Assembly (NCBI RefSeq): GCF_011758655.1
Contig: NZ_JAAMPA010000001.1
Location: 992,001 to 1,056,000, forward strand
Reading direction: 5' to 3'
Origin: Modestobacter marinus
GTDB lineage: Bacteria > Actinomycetota > Actinomycetes > Mycobacteriales > Geodermatophilaceae
Length of the DNA stretch: 64,000 nucleotides
Shown here one piece after another: positions 23,087 to 30,998 of this stretch (position 1 is the stretch's first letter; every line of letters starts with the position of its first letter). A program made the translations under genes and the position numbers. Below the pieces are notes generated by a model. That model was not told where the DNA came from. It did not search any database and was given only the letters and a program-made list of their open reading frames with translations.

Positions 23087-24307
23087 GAAGGGACCGGCGC
23101 GGGCACGACGGGGGCGTCCCAGTCGACCTGGTGGGCGCGCACCCAGGCCTGCGGGTCGCGACGGCGCAGCACCACCGGCATGACCAGGTCGCGGACGAGG
23201 CGGCCCACCGGCGGCGGCGACTTGGCGCTGCTGGTGCGGAACGCCGCGGCGACGACCCGCTCGACCCGTGCCCGCCGGAGGTCCTCGAAGACCCGGAAGG
23301 CCTCGGGGACCGGCAGGTCGCGCAGGCAGCGGGCGAGGACGACGGCGTCCTCGACGGCGAGCGAGGACCCCTGGCCCGCGGCCGGCGAGGTGGCGTGCGC
23401 GGCGTCCCCGATGAGCACCATCCGTCCGCTGTGCCACCGGCCCACGGTCGGGAGGTCGTAGGTCGTCCAGCCGCGCAGCGGCCCGGGCGTCGCCTCGGCC
23501 GCGCAGCGGCCCGGGCGTCGCCTCGACGAGCGCGACGATCGGCGACCGGTCGCCCCGGTGCAGGTCGTAGAGCCGGGCCCGCCACTGCAGGTCCGACGTC
23601 CCGGCCACCTCCTCGGCCGACGGCTCCACCGTCAGCGGCGGGTTGGCGAACCACCAGGTGCCCCCGGTGGGCGCAGGGAGCCAGCCGGCGAACCCGCGCC
23701 GGCCGAACACCATCGTCAGCCGGCCCACCTCGGCACCGGGCGGCGTGTGCTCCGAGTAGCCGGCGGTGTTGAGCACGGGGACGTACCGGGGCGGCGGGCA
23801 GCCGGGGTCCACCAGGGTCCGCACCGTCGACCGGACGCCGTCCGCACCGACGAGGAGGTCTGCCGACTCGGTGGCGCCGTCGGCGAACACCGCCGTCACC
23901 GCGCCGCCGGTGCTGTGCGCGTCGGTCAGGCAGGAGCCGTAGCGGATGTCGATGCCGCGGCGGAGCGCCTCGGCGTGCAGGGCGCGGTACAGGTCCGAGC
24001 GCCGCATCGACAGGCCGGGCGCCCACCCGGACGACGGATGGCCGGTCGGCAGGGAACCCAGGAGCTTGCCGGTCCAGCTGCGGAACTCGATCACGGGGGA
24101 CGGGAACCCCGCGGCGCGGACGACGTCCTCGGCGTCGATGGCGCGCAGTCCGTCGAGGCCGTTGACCTGCACGCCGAGCCACGCGCCGACGTCCCCTGCG
24201 GGCGCCGGGTGGGCCTCGTGGACGGTCGCCTCGATGCCCACCCGCTGCAGCGCCATGGCGGCCACCGGGCCGGCGACCCCGCCGCCGATGACGATCGCTC
24301 GCGTCAT
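23083..24307 (-). pseudogene. FAD-dependent monooxygenase, frameshifted by a 28-bp tandem duplication
   Basis: The N-terminal part runs from ATG 24307 (GGAGGTG 7 nt upstream) and is a PHBH-type aromatic/polyketide hydroxylase: GGGVAGPVAAMALQRVG (FAD GxGxxG-type motif) and LLVGADGVRSTVR (DG motif). The frame is lost near 23500. The C-terminal part continues in another frame with VLIGDAAHATSPAAGQG (the GD motif that binds the FAD ribose) and ends at TAG 23083. Between them an exact 28-bp unit is present twice in tandem. Removing one copy restores a single ~398-codon reading frame, with the junction reading through PGPLRG into the dipeptide-rich YDLP segment. As sequenced the product would end abnormally and lack the third FAD motif. 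A recent mutation, strain polymorphism or assembly error are all possible. Confidence 0.88.
23470..23525. repeat. exact 28-bp tandem duplication
   Basis: The unit beginning gccgcgcagcggcccgggcg occupies 23470-23497 and again 23498-23525 with no mismatch. 28 is not a multiple of three, and frame arithmetic shows that one unit exactly accounts for the shift in the monooxygenase gene. Confidence 0.95.
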
Positions 24308-24489
24308 GCCGGGCACCTCCGCATCGGCGCGCCCGTCGCCGGCGGCGGGTCCTGGGCAGGCATCCCCTCACACCTCGCGGCGGGTGTCCACCCCATCTCC
24401 GCGTGGCGCCCACGAGCAGGTGCGCCGCGCCCGGCTCGTCTGCCAGCATCGCCACGAGCGACCGGGACCCGGGAGCGTGGAGGGCACCC

Positions 24490-25257
24490 ATGACCGATCT
24501 GCAGCGGGCCGTGCTGAGCGACGTCCCGATCCCCACGGGGCCGGGCGGGACGCCCGGACTGCGCGGCGTGCTCGGCGTCCCGGAGGGGTCGGGCCCGTGG
24601 CCGGGCGTCGTGCTGCTGCACGAGACCTTCGGGGTGGACGGCGTCATGCGCCGGCAGGCGCAGCGGATGGCCGCCGCCGGGTACCTGGCGCTGATGCCCG
24701 ACCTGTTCACCGACGGCGGCGCCCGGCGCCGCCTGGTGCCGACCTTCCGCGCCGTCGCGGCCGGGGAGGGCCGCCCGTTCGTCGACGCCGAGGCCGCCCG
24801 TGGTCTCCTCGCGGCGCGGGTGGACTGCACCGGCCGGGTCGGGGTCCTGGGGTTCAGCGTGGGCGGCGGGCTGGCCCTGCACCTGGCGTCCCGCGGCTTC
24901 GACGCCGCGGCGGTCACCTACGCCCGCCTGCCCGCGGACCCGCACGGCGTCCTCCTCGGCGCCTGCCCGATCGTGGCCAGCTACGGCGGACGGGACCCGG
25001 CACTGCGCGGGACCGCGGCGGAGCTGGCGGCCGTGCTGACCCGGCTGGGCGTCCCGCACGACGTGCGCGAGTACCCCGACGCCGCGCACGGCTTCCTCAA
25101 CGACGCCGAGGTGGGACCACGGGCGCTGCGGCCGGTGCTGCGGCGGGTGTTGCGCATCGCTCCCGACCCGGTCGCGGCGGCCGACGCCTGGACGCGCACC
25201 CGGTCCTGGTTCGCCGAACACCTGGGGGACGGCGGCCGGACACCACCGGGAGCATGA
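24490..25257 (+). CDS. dienelactone hydrolase-family alpha/beta hydrolase
   Basis: 255 residues of the DLH fold: oxyanion region VLLHETFGVDG, nucleophile elbow GFSVGGG (~120), the acid in YGGRDPAL and the catalytic His in DAAHGFLND. True dienelactone hydrolases use Cys at the elbow; this protein has Ser, as do many carboxymethylenebutenolidase-like esterases, so dienelactone may not be the substrate. ATG 24490 is preceded by a GGAGGGCACCC Shine-Dalgarno. It is divergent from the broken monooxygenase, about 180 bp apart, which hints at a former aromatic-degradation pair. Confidence 0.87.
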   Translation: MTDLQRAVLSDVPIPTGPGGTPGLRGVLGVPEGSGPWPGVVLLHETFGVDGVMRRQAQRMAAAGYLALMPDLFTDGGARRRLVPTFRAVAAGEGRPFVDAEAARGLLAARVDCTGRVGVLGFSVGGGLALHLASRGFDAAAVTYARLPADPHGVLLGACPIVASYGGRDPALRGTAAELAAVLTRLGVPHDVREYPDAAHGFLNDAEVGPRALRPVLRRVLRIAPDPVAAADAWTRTRSWFAEHLGDGGRTPPGA

Positions 25258-25310
25258 CGCCGGCGGACGGCGTCGTCCTGGTGACCGCCGGGGAGCAGGG
25301 CCGGGACGGG

Positions 25311-25316
25311 TAGCGT
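25311..25316 (+). promoter_or_regulatory. probable -10 box (TAGCGT) of a leaderless groES-like transcript
   Basis: TAGCGT ends 8 nt before GTG 25325 and only 2 nt before GTG 25319. If this box is used, only the second GTG can be translated, which is why 25325 is taken as the start. Confidence 0.5.
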
Positions 25317-25324
25317 TCGTGGGC

Positions 25325-25660
25325 GTGCCTGAGGACGACGCGAACCCCGGCGGGCTGCCGATCAAGATGCTGCACGACCGGTTGCTGGTCGCCCTCCGCA
25401 AGGAGGACGGCGACCGCCGGTCCAGCGGCGGCATCCTCATCCCGGCGACCGCCCAGGTCGCCAAGCGGCTGGTCTGGGGCGAGGCGAAGGGCATCGGCCC
25501 CAACGTGCGGCAGATCAAGGTCGGCGACCGGGTGCTGTTCTCCCCCGAGGACCAGCACGAGGTCGAGGTGCACGGCGAGGACCTGGTGATCCTGCGCGAG
25601 CGCGACGTGCACGCCGTCGCCGCCGAGCGGATCGAGGAGTCGACCGGCCTCTACCTGTAG
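25325..25660 (+). CDS. GroES-like co-chaperonin family protein
   Basis: A 111-residue Cpn10-fold protein: HDRLLVALRKED, the mobile-loop region with GGILIPATAQ (where GroES has the IVL tripeptide), KVGDRVLFS and EDLVILRERDVHAV. It is divergent from classical GroES (loop contains an extra aromatic VWGEAKG segment, and the C-terminus extends ~10 residues) and no groEL lies beside it. It is probably the actinobacterial GroES paralogue of unknown client. Start GTG 25325 is preferred over GTG 25319 because of the -10 box position. Confidence 0.82.
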   Translation: MPEDDANPGGLPIKMLHDRLLVALRKEDGDRRSSGGILIPATAQVAKRLVWGEAKGIGPNVRQIKVGDRVLFSPEDQHEVEVHGEDLVILRERDVHAVAAERIEESTGLYL

Positions 25661-25671
25661 CGGCCGGACCC

Positions 25672-26142
25672 CTACGAAGGGGGCAGCAGCCCGGTCAGCA
25701 GGCCGTCGTCGCGCAGCTGGTCCAGCACGTCCTCGGGGACGTCGTCCTCGCAGTCCAGGCCGCGGGCGATCAGGTGGTGGTACGAGCCGATCTTGGCCCG
25801 CACGACGGCCAGGTCGTCCTGCAGCTCGGTCAGCCGCTGCTCGATCGCCGCACACTGCCGCTCCAGCAGCGCCAGCCGGCCCGCGTGGTTGGCCAGCTCG
25901 CCGCCACCGGCCTCGATGAACGCCCGCACGTCGGCCACCGGCATCCCGGTCCGGCGCAGCGCCTGCACCAGCCGGATGAACCGCAGCGCCCCCGGCGGGT
26001 AGCGCCGCCGTCCGTCGGACGTGCGCTCCACGAGCGGCAGCAGCCCCTCGCGCTCGTACCAGCGCAGCGTGTCGATGCTCAGGCCGGTCTCCTCGGAGAC
26101 CTGCCGGATGCCGAGGGACGTCTCCGGGGTGACCGCGGTCAT
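25672..26142 (-). CDS. MerR-family transcriptional regulator
   Basis: 156 residues. The MerR winged helix-turn-helix is at ~10-80 (IRQVSEETGLSIDTLRWYEREGLL, RRRYPPGALRFIRLVQALRRTGM), followed by a long coiled coil (LALLERQCAAIEQRLTELQDDL) and a short tail. There is no metal-binding Cys cluster, so it resembles the AdhR/NmlR type that responds to aldehydes or other electrophiles. ATG 26142 lies 10 bp after the SDR stop, so it is the third gene of adh-sdr-merR. The operon promoter has a perfect MerR dyad in a 19-bp spacer, strongly suggesting autoregulation. Confidence 0.9.
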   Translation of the reverse strand: MTAVTPETSLGIRQVSEETGLSIDTLRWYEREGLLPLVERTSDGRRRYPPGALRFIRLVQALRRTGMPVADVRAFIEAGGGELANHAGRLALLERQCAAIEQRLTELQDDLAVVRAKIGSYHHLIARGLDCEDDVPEDVLDQLRDDGLLTGLLPPS

Positions 26143-26152
26143 GACCGCAAGG

Positions 26153-26980
26153 CTAGGCGGCGGCACGGCGCGCCACCCCGTCCTCGGCCGCCCGGCCGGT
26201 GATCGCTGCCATCAGCAGCACCGCGCGCCGCCGGGTCAGCAGCCGCACGGCCCGGACCGAGGCCCGGTTGGCCCGGCCGACCGCCACGCTGGGAGGCGGG
26301 TCGCGCCGGTCCAGCGCCCGGAACGCGGTGGCCACCACCTCCTGCGGCGACTGCCGGGGCCGGCCGCCGTCGGCGGCGTCGTTGCCCACGACGTCGAAGA
26401 ACTCGGTGTCGGTGGCGCCCGGGGAGAGGGCGAGCACCCGCAGCCCGCTGTCCCGCGACTCGGCCCACAGCGCCTCCGTGAAGCTCAGCACGAACGCCTT
26501 GGCCGCGGCGTAGACGGCCATGTCGGGCGCGGGCAGGTAGGCGGCCATGCTCGCCACGTTCACCAGCACGCCGGTGCCGGCCCGCAGCCGGTCGACGAAC
26601 GCCCGGCTCACGTCGACCAGCGCGGTGACGTCGACGGCGATCATCTCGGCCAGCCGGTCGGCGTCCTCGGCGTGGACGGGCCCGTGCGTGCCGAAGCCGG
26701 CGCAGTTCACCACGCTGGTGACCGCGATCCCCCGCCGGTCGACCTCCGCGGCCAGCGCCCGCCCGGCCGCGGGCCGGGCGAGGTCGAGCGGGACGACGTC
26801 GACCCGGACCCCGGAGGCGGCGGTCAGCTCGGCGGCCAGCGCGGTCAGCCGGTCGGCGCGCCGGGCGACGAGCACCAGGTCCGAGCCGCGGGTGGCGAGC
26901 TGCCGGGCGAACTCGGCGCCGATCCCCGCGCTGGCACCGGTGACCAGCGTGGTCTGCCCGGCCCAGTCGACCCGGCTCAC
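26153..26980 (-). CDS. short-chain dehydrogenase/reductase
   Basis: A 275-residue classical SDR: cofactor loop TGASAGIGAEFA (~17), VNCAGFG (NNAG-like), catalytic Ser in VNVASMAAYLP, YAAAKAFV (Tyr-x-x-x-Lys) and SPGATDTEFF. An Arg after the first strand (VARRADRL) suggests NADP(H). The start is GTG 26980, overlapping the adh stop by 4 bp (GTGA). It sits in the MerR-controlled operon with a zinc alcohol dehydrogenase, consistent with a role in aldehyde/ketone detoxification; the substrate is not known. Confidence 0.9.
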   Translation of the reverse strand: MSRVDWAGQTTLVTGASAGIGAEFARQLATRGSDLVLVARRADRLTALAAELTAASGVRVDVVPLDLARPAAGRALAAEVDRRGIAVTSVVNCAGFGTHGPVHAEDADRLAEMIAVDVTALVDVSRAFVDRLRAGTGVLVNVASMAAYLPAPDMAVYAAAKAFVLSFTEALWAESRDSGLRVLALSPGATDTEFFDVVGNDAADGGRPRQSPQEVVATAFRALDRRDPPPSVAVGRANRASVRAVRLLTRRRAVLLMAAITGRAAEDGVARRAAA

Positions 26981-28005
26981 GGGGCCACCGCCAGCACGAA
27001 GCGGTACCGGACGTCGTTGCGACCCAGCCGCTCGAACGCGGTGTTGACGTCCTCGAGCGGCAGCACCTCGACGTCGGCGGTGAGCCCGTGCTCGCCGCAG
27101 AAGTCCAGCATCGCCTGGGCGTCGGCGGTGCCGCCGGAGCCGGAGACGGCGAGACTGCGGCCCAGCAGGCTCATCGGCGAGACCGTGTAGCTCTCCGGCA
27201 GGCCGAGCACGCAGAGCGTCCCGTCCAGCCGGAGGGTGCCCAGGTAGGGGTCGAGGTCGTGCGCGCCGGAGGCGGTGTCGAGCACGAAGTCCAGCCGGCC
27301 GGCGACCGCGGCCATCGCCTCGGGGTCGGTGGAGACGACGACGTCGTGCGCGCCGAGGGCCCGCGCGTCGTCCGCCTTCGCCGGTGAGGTGGTGAACACG
27401 GTGACCCGGGCGCCGAGCGCGACGGCGAACCTCACCGCGAGGTGGCCCAGCCCGCCGAGGCCGACCACCCCGACCTGCTGCCCCGGCCCCACGCCGGCCC
27501 GGGTCAGCGGTGACCAGGTGGTCACCCCGGCGCACATCAGCGGCGCGACCGCGGCCGGGTCGAGCCCGGCGGGCAGCGCGTAGACGAACGCGTCCCGGAC
27601 GACGTACTCGGTCGAGTACGCCCCCTGCGTCGGGGTGCCGTCGCGCAGGTCGCGGCCGCCGTAGGTGAGGGCGGGAAACTGCCGGCAGTACGGCTCGCGG
27701 TGGGCCAGGCAGTTGTCGCACTCCCCGCAGGAGTCGACGATGTTGCCCACCGCGACCGCGTCGCCGACCCGGAAGCGGCTGACCTCGGGGCCGACCGCGG
27801 TCACCTCCCCGGTGAACTCGTGTCCGGGCACCAGCGGTGGGTCGCCGACGGTGCGTGCCTCGACGGCGTGCAGGTCGCTGTGGCAGACGCCGACGTGCGT
27901 CACCCGGACCGCGACGTCGTCGGGCCGGAGGTCGCGGCGGGCGAACTCGATCGGCCGGAGGTCCTCGTGCGGCGCGTACGCCGCGTACCCGCTCACTGGT
28001 CTCAT
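26977..28005 (-). CDS. zinc-dependent alcohol dehydrogenase (cinnamyl/YahK-like)
   Basis: A 342-residue medium-chain dehydrogenase. Catalytic zinc ligands: Cys in GVCHSDLH, His in PGHEFTGEV and the later Cys in LMCAGVT. Structural zinc: the four-Cys lobe SCGECDNCLAHREPYC (~95). Rossmann loop GLGGLGHLAV. These are features of the CAD/YahK class, NADP-dependent aldehyde reductases. ATG 28005 has no Shine-Dalgarno; the promoter -10 box ends 8 nt before it, so the message is probably leaderless. First gene of the adh-sdr-merR operon. Confidence 0.92.
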   Translation of the reverse strand: MRPVSGYAAYAPHEDLRPIEFARRDLRPDDVAVRVTHVGVCHSDLHAVEARTVGDPPLVPGHEFTGEVTAVGPEVSRFRVGDAVAVGNIVDSCGECDNCLAHREPYCRQFPALTYGGRDLRDGTPTQGAYSTEYVVRDAFVYALPAGLDPAAVAPLMCAGVTTWSPLTRAGVGPGQQVGVVGLGGLGHLAVRFAVALGARVTVFTTSPAKADDARALGAHDVVVSTDPEAMAAVAGRLDFVLDTASGAHDLDPYLGTLRLDGTLCVLGLPESYTVSPMSLLGRSLAVSGSGGTADAQAMLDFCGEHGLTADVEVLPLEDVNTAFERLGRNDVRYRFVLAVAP

Positions 28006-28013
28006 GCCCGGCG

Positions 28014-28044
28014 ACGCTAGGAGCTGGAGTGGACTCCAGCGCAA
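28014..28044 (-). promoter_or_regulatory. MerR-type promoter with perfect dyad and 19-bp spacer
   Basis: On the minus strand: -35 TTGCGC (28044-28039), 19-bp spacer, -10 TAGCGT (28019-28014). The spacer holds a perfect dyad, gctggagt at 28023-28030 and actccagc at 28033-28040 with a 2-bp centre, very like the CTTGGAGT-type operators of AdhR-class MerR proteins. The overlong spacer is the hallmark of MerR-activated promoters. The -10 lies 8 nt from the ATG of adh. Confidence 0.82.
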
Positions 28045-28149
28045 GGCCGGGACCCGGCGTGGTGTGACGGAACGGTCCCGCTCCGGGGTGTGCATCGAGT
28101 GTCCAGAGGAGCACACTGTGTGATCATGGACAGCGCTGCAGGACGCCGG

Positions 28150-29103
28150 TCAGACCGCCGTCCCGGCGCGCACCCGGGCCACCCACTCCTCCGCCTCGGC
28201 GAAGGCCTGGTCGCCCACCCGCTCCTCCACCGGCTTGGGCGGCTGCTCGTCGGCCCGGGGGTAGGAGCCGAGGAAGCGCACGTCGGCGCAGATCCGGTGC
28301 AGCGCGGCCAGCGCGTCGCCCACCCGCCGGTCGGTCACGTGGCCCTCGACGTCGATCGAGAACGAGTAGACGCCGAGCCGCTCACGGGTCGGCCGGGACT
28401 CGATGCGCGCCAGGCTGATGCCGCGCACCGCGAACTCGGCCAGCAGGTCCAGCAGGGCCCCGGTGCGGTCGTGCACCACCGCGGTGATCGTGGTCTTGTC
28501 CAGCCCGGTGGGGGCCGGCAGCCCGCCGGGCGGCTCGACCAGCACGAAGCGGGTCACGGCGCCGGGGTGGTCGGCCAGGTCGGTGACGAGGGCGTCCAGG
28601 CCGTAGCGGTCGGCGGCGATCGCCGCGCAGACCGCGGCGTCGAACTCGCCCGCGGCGACGCGCCGGGCTGCGTCGGCGGTGGAGGCGGCCGGAACGACGT
28701 CGGCCCCCGGCAGGGACCCGGCGATCCGGCTGCGGCACTGGGCCAGCGCGTGCGGGTGGCTGGCCACGGTGCGCACGTCGGCGGCGGTGCTCCCCGGCCG
28801 GACGGCGAGCACGAAGGCCACCTCGAGGAAGACCTCGCGGGTGATCACCAGCGGGTCGCCGGTGACCAGCCCGTCCATCGTGGCCGGCACCGAGCCCTCG
28901 ACGGAGTTCTCCAGCGGCACCAGGGCGGCGGCGCACTCCCCGTTCCGCACCGCGGCCAGCGCGGCCGCCACGCTGGGCTCCGGCCGGGTCCCGACCGTCC
29001 CCAGCGGCCCGGTGACGGTGCTGAGCGCAGCCTCGGCGAAGGTACCCTCGGGCCCCAGATAGGCGAACTCCGTCGGGGCTGTGCTGCGTGGTGCAGTGGG
29101 CAT
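28150..29103 (-). CDS. pheA: prephenate dehydratase
   Basis: A 317-residue monofunctional prephenate dehydratase of phenylalanine biosynthesis (prephenate to phenylpyruvate). The PDT domain shows AYLGPEGTFAE at the N-terminus, LENSVEGSV (~80) and the TRF motif in AVTRFVLVE (~175). A C-terminal ACT domain (TGALLDLLAEFAVRGISL, IESRPTRERLG) binds phenylalanine for feedback control. ATG 29103 has a TACCCT box ending 6 nt before it, so it too may be leaderless. No chorismate mutase domain is attached. Confidence 0.96.
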   Translation of the reverse strand: MPTAPRSTAPTEFAYLGPEGTFAEAALSTVTGPLGTVGTRPEPSVAAALAAVRNGECAAALVPLENSVEGSVPATMDGLVTGDPLVITREVFLEVAFVLAVRPGSTAADVRTVASHPHALAQCRSRIAGSLPGADVVPAASTADAARRVAAGEFDAAVCAAIAADRYGLDALVTDLADHPGAVTRFVLVEPPGGLPAPTGLDKTTITAVVHDRTGALLDLLAEFAVRGISLARIESRPTRERLGVYSFSIDVEGHVTDRRVGDALAALHRICADVRFLGSYPRADEQPPKPVEERVGDQAFAEAEEWVARVRAGTAV

Positions 29104-29109
29104 CCGGCG

Positions 29110-29115
29110 AGGGTA
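29110..29115 (-). promoter_or_regulatory. probable -10 box (TACCCT) of pheA
   Basis: TACCCT on the minus strand, 6 nt before ATG 29103, with no Shine-Dalgarno between them; consistent with leaderless transcription. Confidence 0.45.
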
Positions 29116-29228
29116 GTGCGGCCGTACCGGACACCGACTCCCGTCGGGTCCCCGGTGCGGGGGGAGCTGCCTCGTCACCGGCCGGGCCCGCGCACGTCGC
29201 GTGCCCCGACAGCTGAGTGGAGGGACGC

Positions 29229-30998
29229 GTGAACCCGGGGCTCCCCGCCGACGACCGGCTGCAGACCGCCCGCTGGCGGCTGCTGACCGCCAGCGCCGCC
29301 GAGGACGCCGGGGTGTTCGCCGACGAGTTCGCGCGGGTCTCGGAGGGCCTGGCCACCACCGGCGAGCCCTGCTGGGACGCGTGGTCGGCCGCCTTCACCG
29401 CCCGGGCCGCGCTCTTCGACGCCGACCTGGACGGCGCCGCGGACGCGGTGGGCGTGGCCCGTTCCGTGCTCGCGGAGTGCCTCCCGTCGGCCGAGCACGC
29501 CCTGACGCTGGCCTACCTGGCGCACCTGGAGGTCGCCGCCGACCGGTTCGACGCCGCGATGCACCTGGCCGTCGACGCCAGCCTGCTCGCCGACCAGCTG
29601 GCCGGGGAGCCGCCCAGCCGGTCCCTGCACCAGGCGCACCACTGGCTGTCCCTGGCGCTGACCCGGCTGGACCTCGAGGAGCTCGCCGTGGCCCAGTCGC
29701 TCCGCGGCGCCCGGGTCGCCGCGGCGCTGCCCGACCTGGGCGACCAATGGCTGCTGCTCCGGCTGTGCGCGCAGCAGCACGCCGAGCTGGCCCAGACGGT
29801 GCACCGGCGCGGCCAGCTCGACCGCTCGCGCCAGCTGGCCCAGACCGCGCTGGGGTTCGCCACCAGCGCCCGCGAGCTGCCCTGGGACCCGAGCGACGCC
29901 GACGCCGACCTGCTCGACGTCGTCCAGGCCTGGGCCCTGACCCTGGCCGGCCGGCTGGACGACGCCGTGCCGCCGCTGCGCCGGGTGCGCCGGCACCTGT
30001 CGGCCGGTGAGGGCGGGCTGTGGCTGGTCGGGTACACCGACCTGGTGCTGGCCAGGCTGCTGAGCCGGCTGGACGCCCTGGAGCCCGGCTCGCACGGCGA
30101 GGAGGCCGTCGACCTGCTGGTGGCCGCCTCCGGCGCCTTCGCCGCCGTCAACGACCGTCGCCGGTACCGGCAGTGCCTGCTGGAGCTGGGCCAGACCACG
30201 GCAGCGATGGGGTCGACCACCGAGGCGCTGCACTGGCTGGAGGCCTACCGGTCGGAGACCAGCCGGGCGCACCGGCGCGGGCGCGAGCTGTGGGCGGAGA
30301 TGTTCGTGCGCCGCAGCCGGCTGCGCGAGGCCGAGCGGCAGACCGCCGTGCTGCGCCGGCACGCCCTCGAGGACACCCTGACCGGCCTGGGCAACCGGCG
30401 CAGCGCCGAGCGGCGGCTGACCGACCTGCGGCTGGACGGCGAGCCGGTGTCGCTGGCCGTCGTGGACGTCGACGGCTTCAAGTCCGTCAACGACCAGAAC
30501 TCGCACCTGCACGGCGACGCGGTGCTGCGCCGGGTCGCCGAGCTGCTGCGCCAGCACAGCCGCACCGGCGACGAGGTCTTCCGCTGGGCCGGCGACGAGT
30601 TCGTGGTCGTGCTGCCGAACACCACCGAGGCGCAGGCGCTGGTCGCGATGGAGCGGCTGCGCAGCGCCGTGGCCTGCGCCGCGTGGGCCGACCTGGAGAT
30701 GGCCGCCCCGGTGACGGTCAGCATCGGCGTCGCCACCACGGGGCCGGCCGGTGGGCCGGGGCCGAGGTCCTGGCGGGAGCTGTTCGACCGGGCCGACCTG
30801 CACCTGTTCGGCGCCAAGCGCGGCGGCCGCAACCGGGTGCGGGCCTCCGGCGGGTCCCCGCACGCGCCGGCGCCCGCCGCCCGGCCCGGCGGGCTGCCGG
30901 CCGACGCCTCGGTCGACGACCTGGTGGCCGAGGTCCTCGGCACGGCACCGCGGCGACCGGGCTGGGCGTTCGACGACGGCAGCGAGGTCGCGTCGTGA
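29229..30998 (+). CDS. helical-repeat (TPR-like) diguanylate cyclase
   Basis: 589 residues from GTG 29229 (GGAGGG 4-5 nt upstream). Residues ~1-370 are all-helical, Ala/Leu-rich, with TPR-like units, and lack membrane segments or a signal peptide. The GGDEF domain is at ~385-530: DTLTGLGNRRSAER, VVDVDGFKSVND, and the active-site loop RTGD-EVFRW-AGDEF. The first Gly is Ala (AGDEF), a variant known to be active in some cyclases. RTGD is an intact RxxD inhibitory site, so product feedback is expected. A basic C-terminal tail follows. The stop overlaps the GTG of the GGDEF-LarB gene, so the two are coupled and share architecture. Confidence 0.9.
   Translation: MNPGLPADDRLQTARWRLLTASAAEDAGVFADEFARVSEGLATTGEPCWDAWSAAFTARAALFDADLDGAADAVGVARSVLAECLPSAEHALTLAYLAHLEVAADRFDAAMHLAVDASLLADQLAGEPPSRSLHQAHHWLSLALTRLDLEELAVAQSLRGARVAAALPDLGDQWLLLRLCAQQHAELAQTVHRRGQLDRSRQLAQTALGFATSARELPWDPSDADADLLDVVQAWALTLAGRLDDAVPPLRRVRRHLSAGEGGLWLVGYTDLVLARLLSRLDALEPGSHGEEAVDLLVAASGAFAAVNDRRRYRQCLLELGQTTAAMGSTTEALHWLEAYRSETSRAHRRGRELWAEMFVRRSRLREAERQTAVLRRHALEDTLTGLGNRRSAERRLTDLRLDGEPVSLAVVDVDGFKSVNDQNSHLHGDAVLRRVAELLRQHSRTGDEVFRWAGDEFVVVLPNTTEAQALVAMERLRSAVACAAWADLEMAAPVTVSIGVATTGPAGGPGPRSWRELFDRADLHLFGAKRGGRNRVRASGGSPHAPAPAARPGGLPADASVDDLVAEVLGTAPRRPGWAFDDGSEVAS

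Noticed and set aside
30020..30994. Possible 325-residue N-terminal extension of the GGDEF-LarB protein
   Set aside because: This part is a low-complexity frame overlapping the upstream cyclase gene; GTG 30995 in the GTGA overlap is the natural start.
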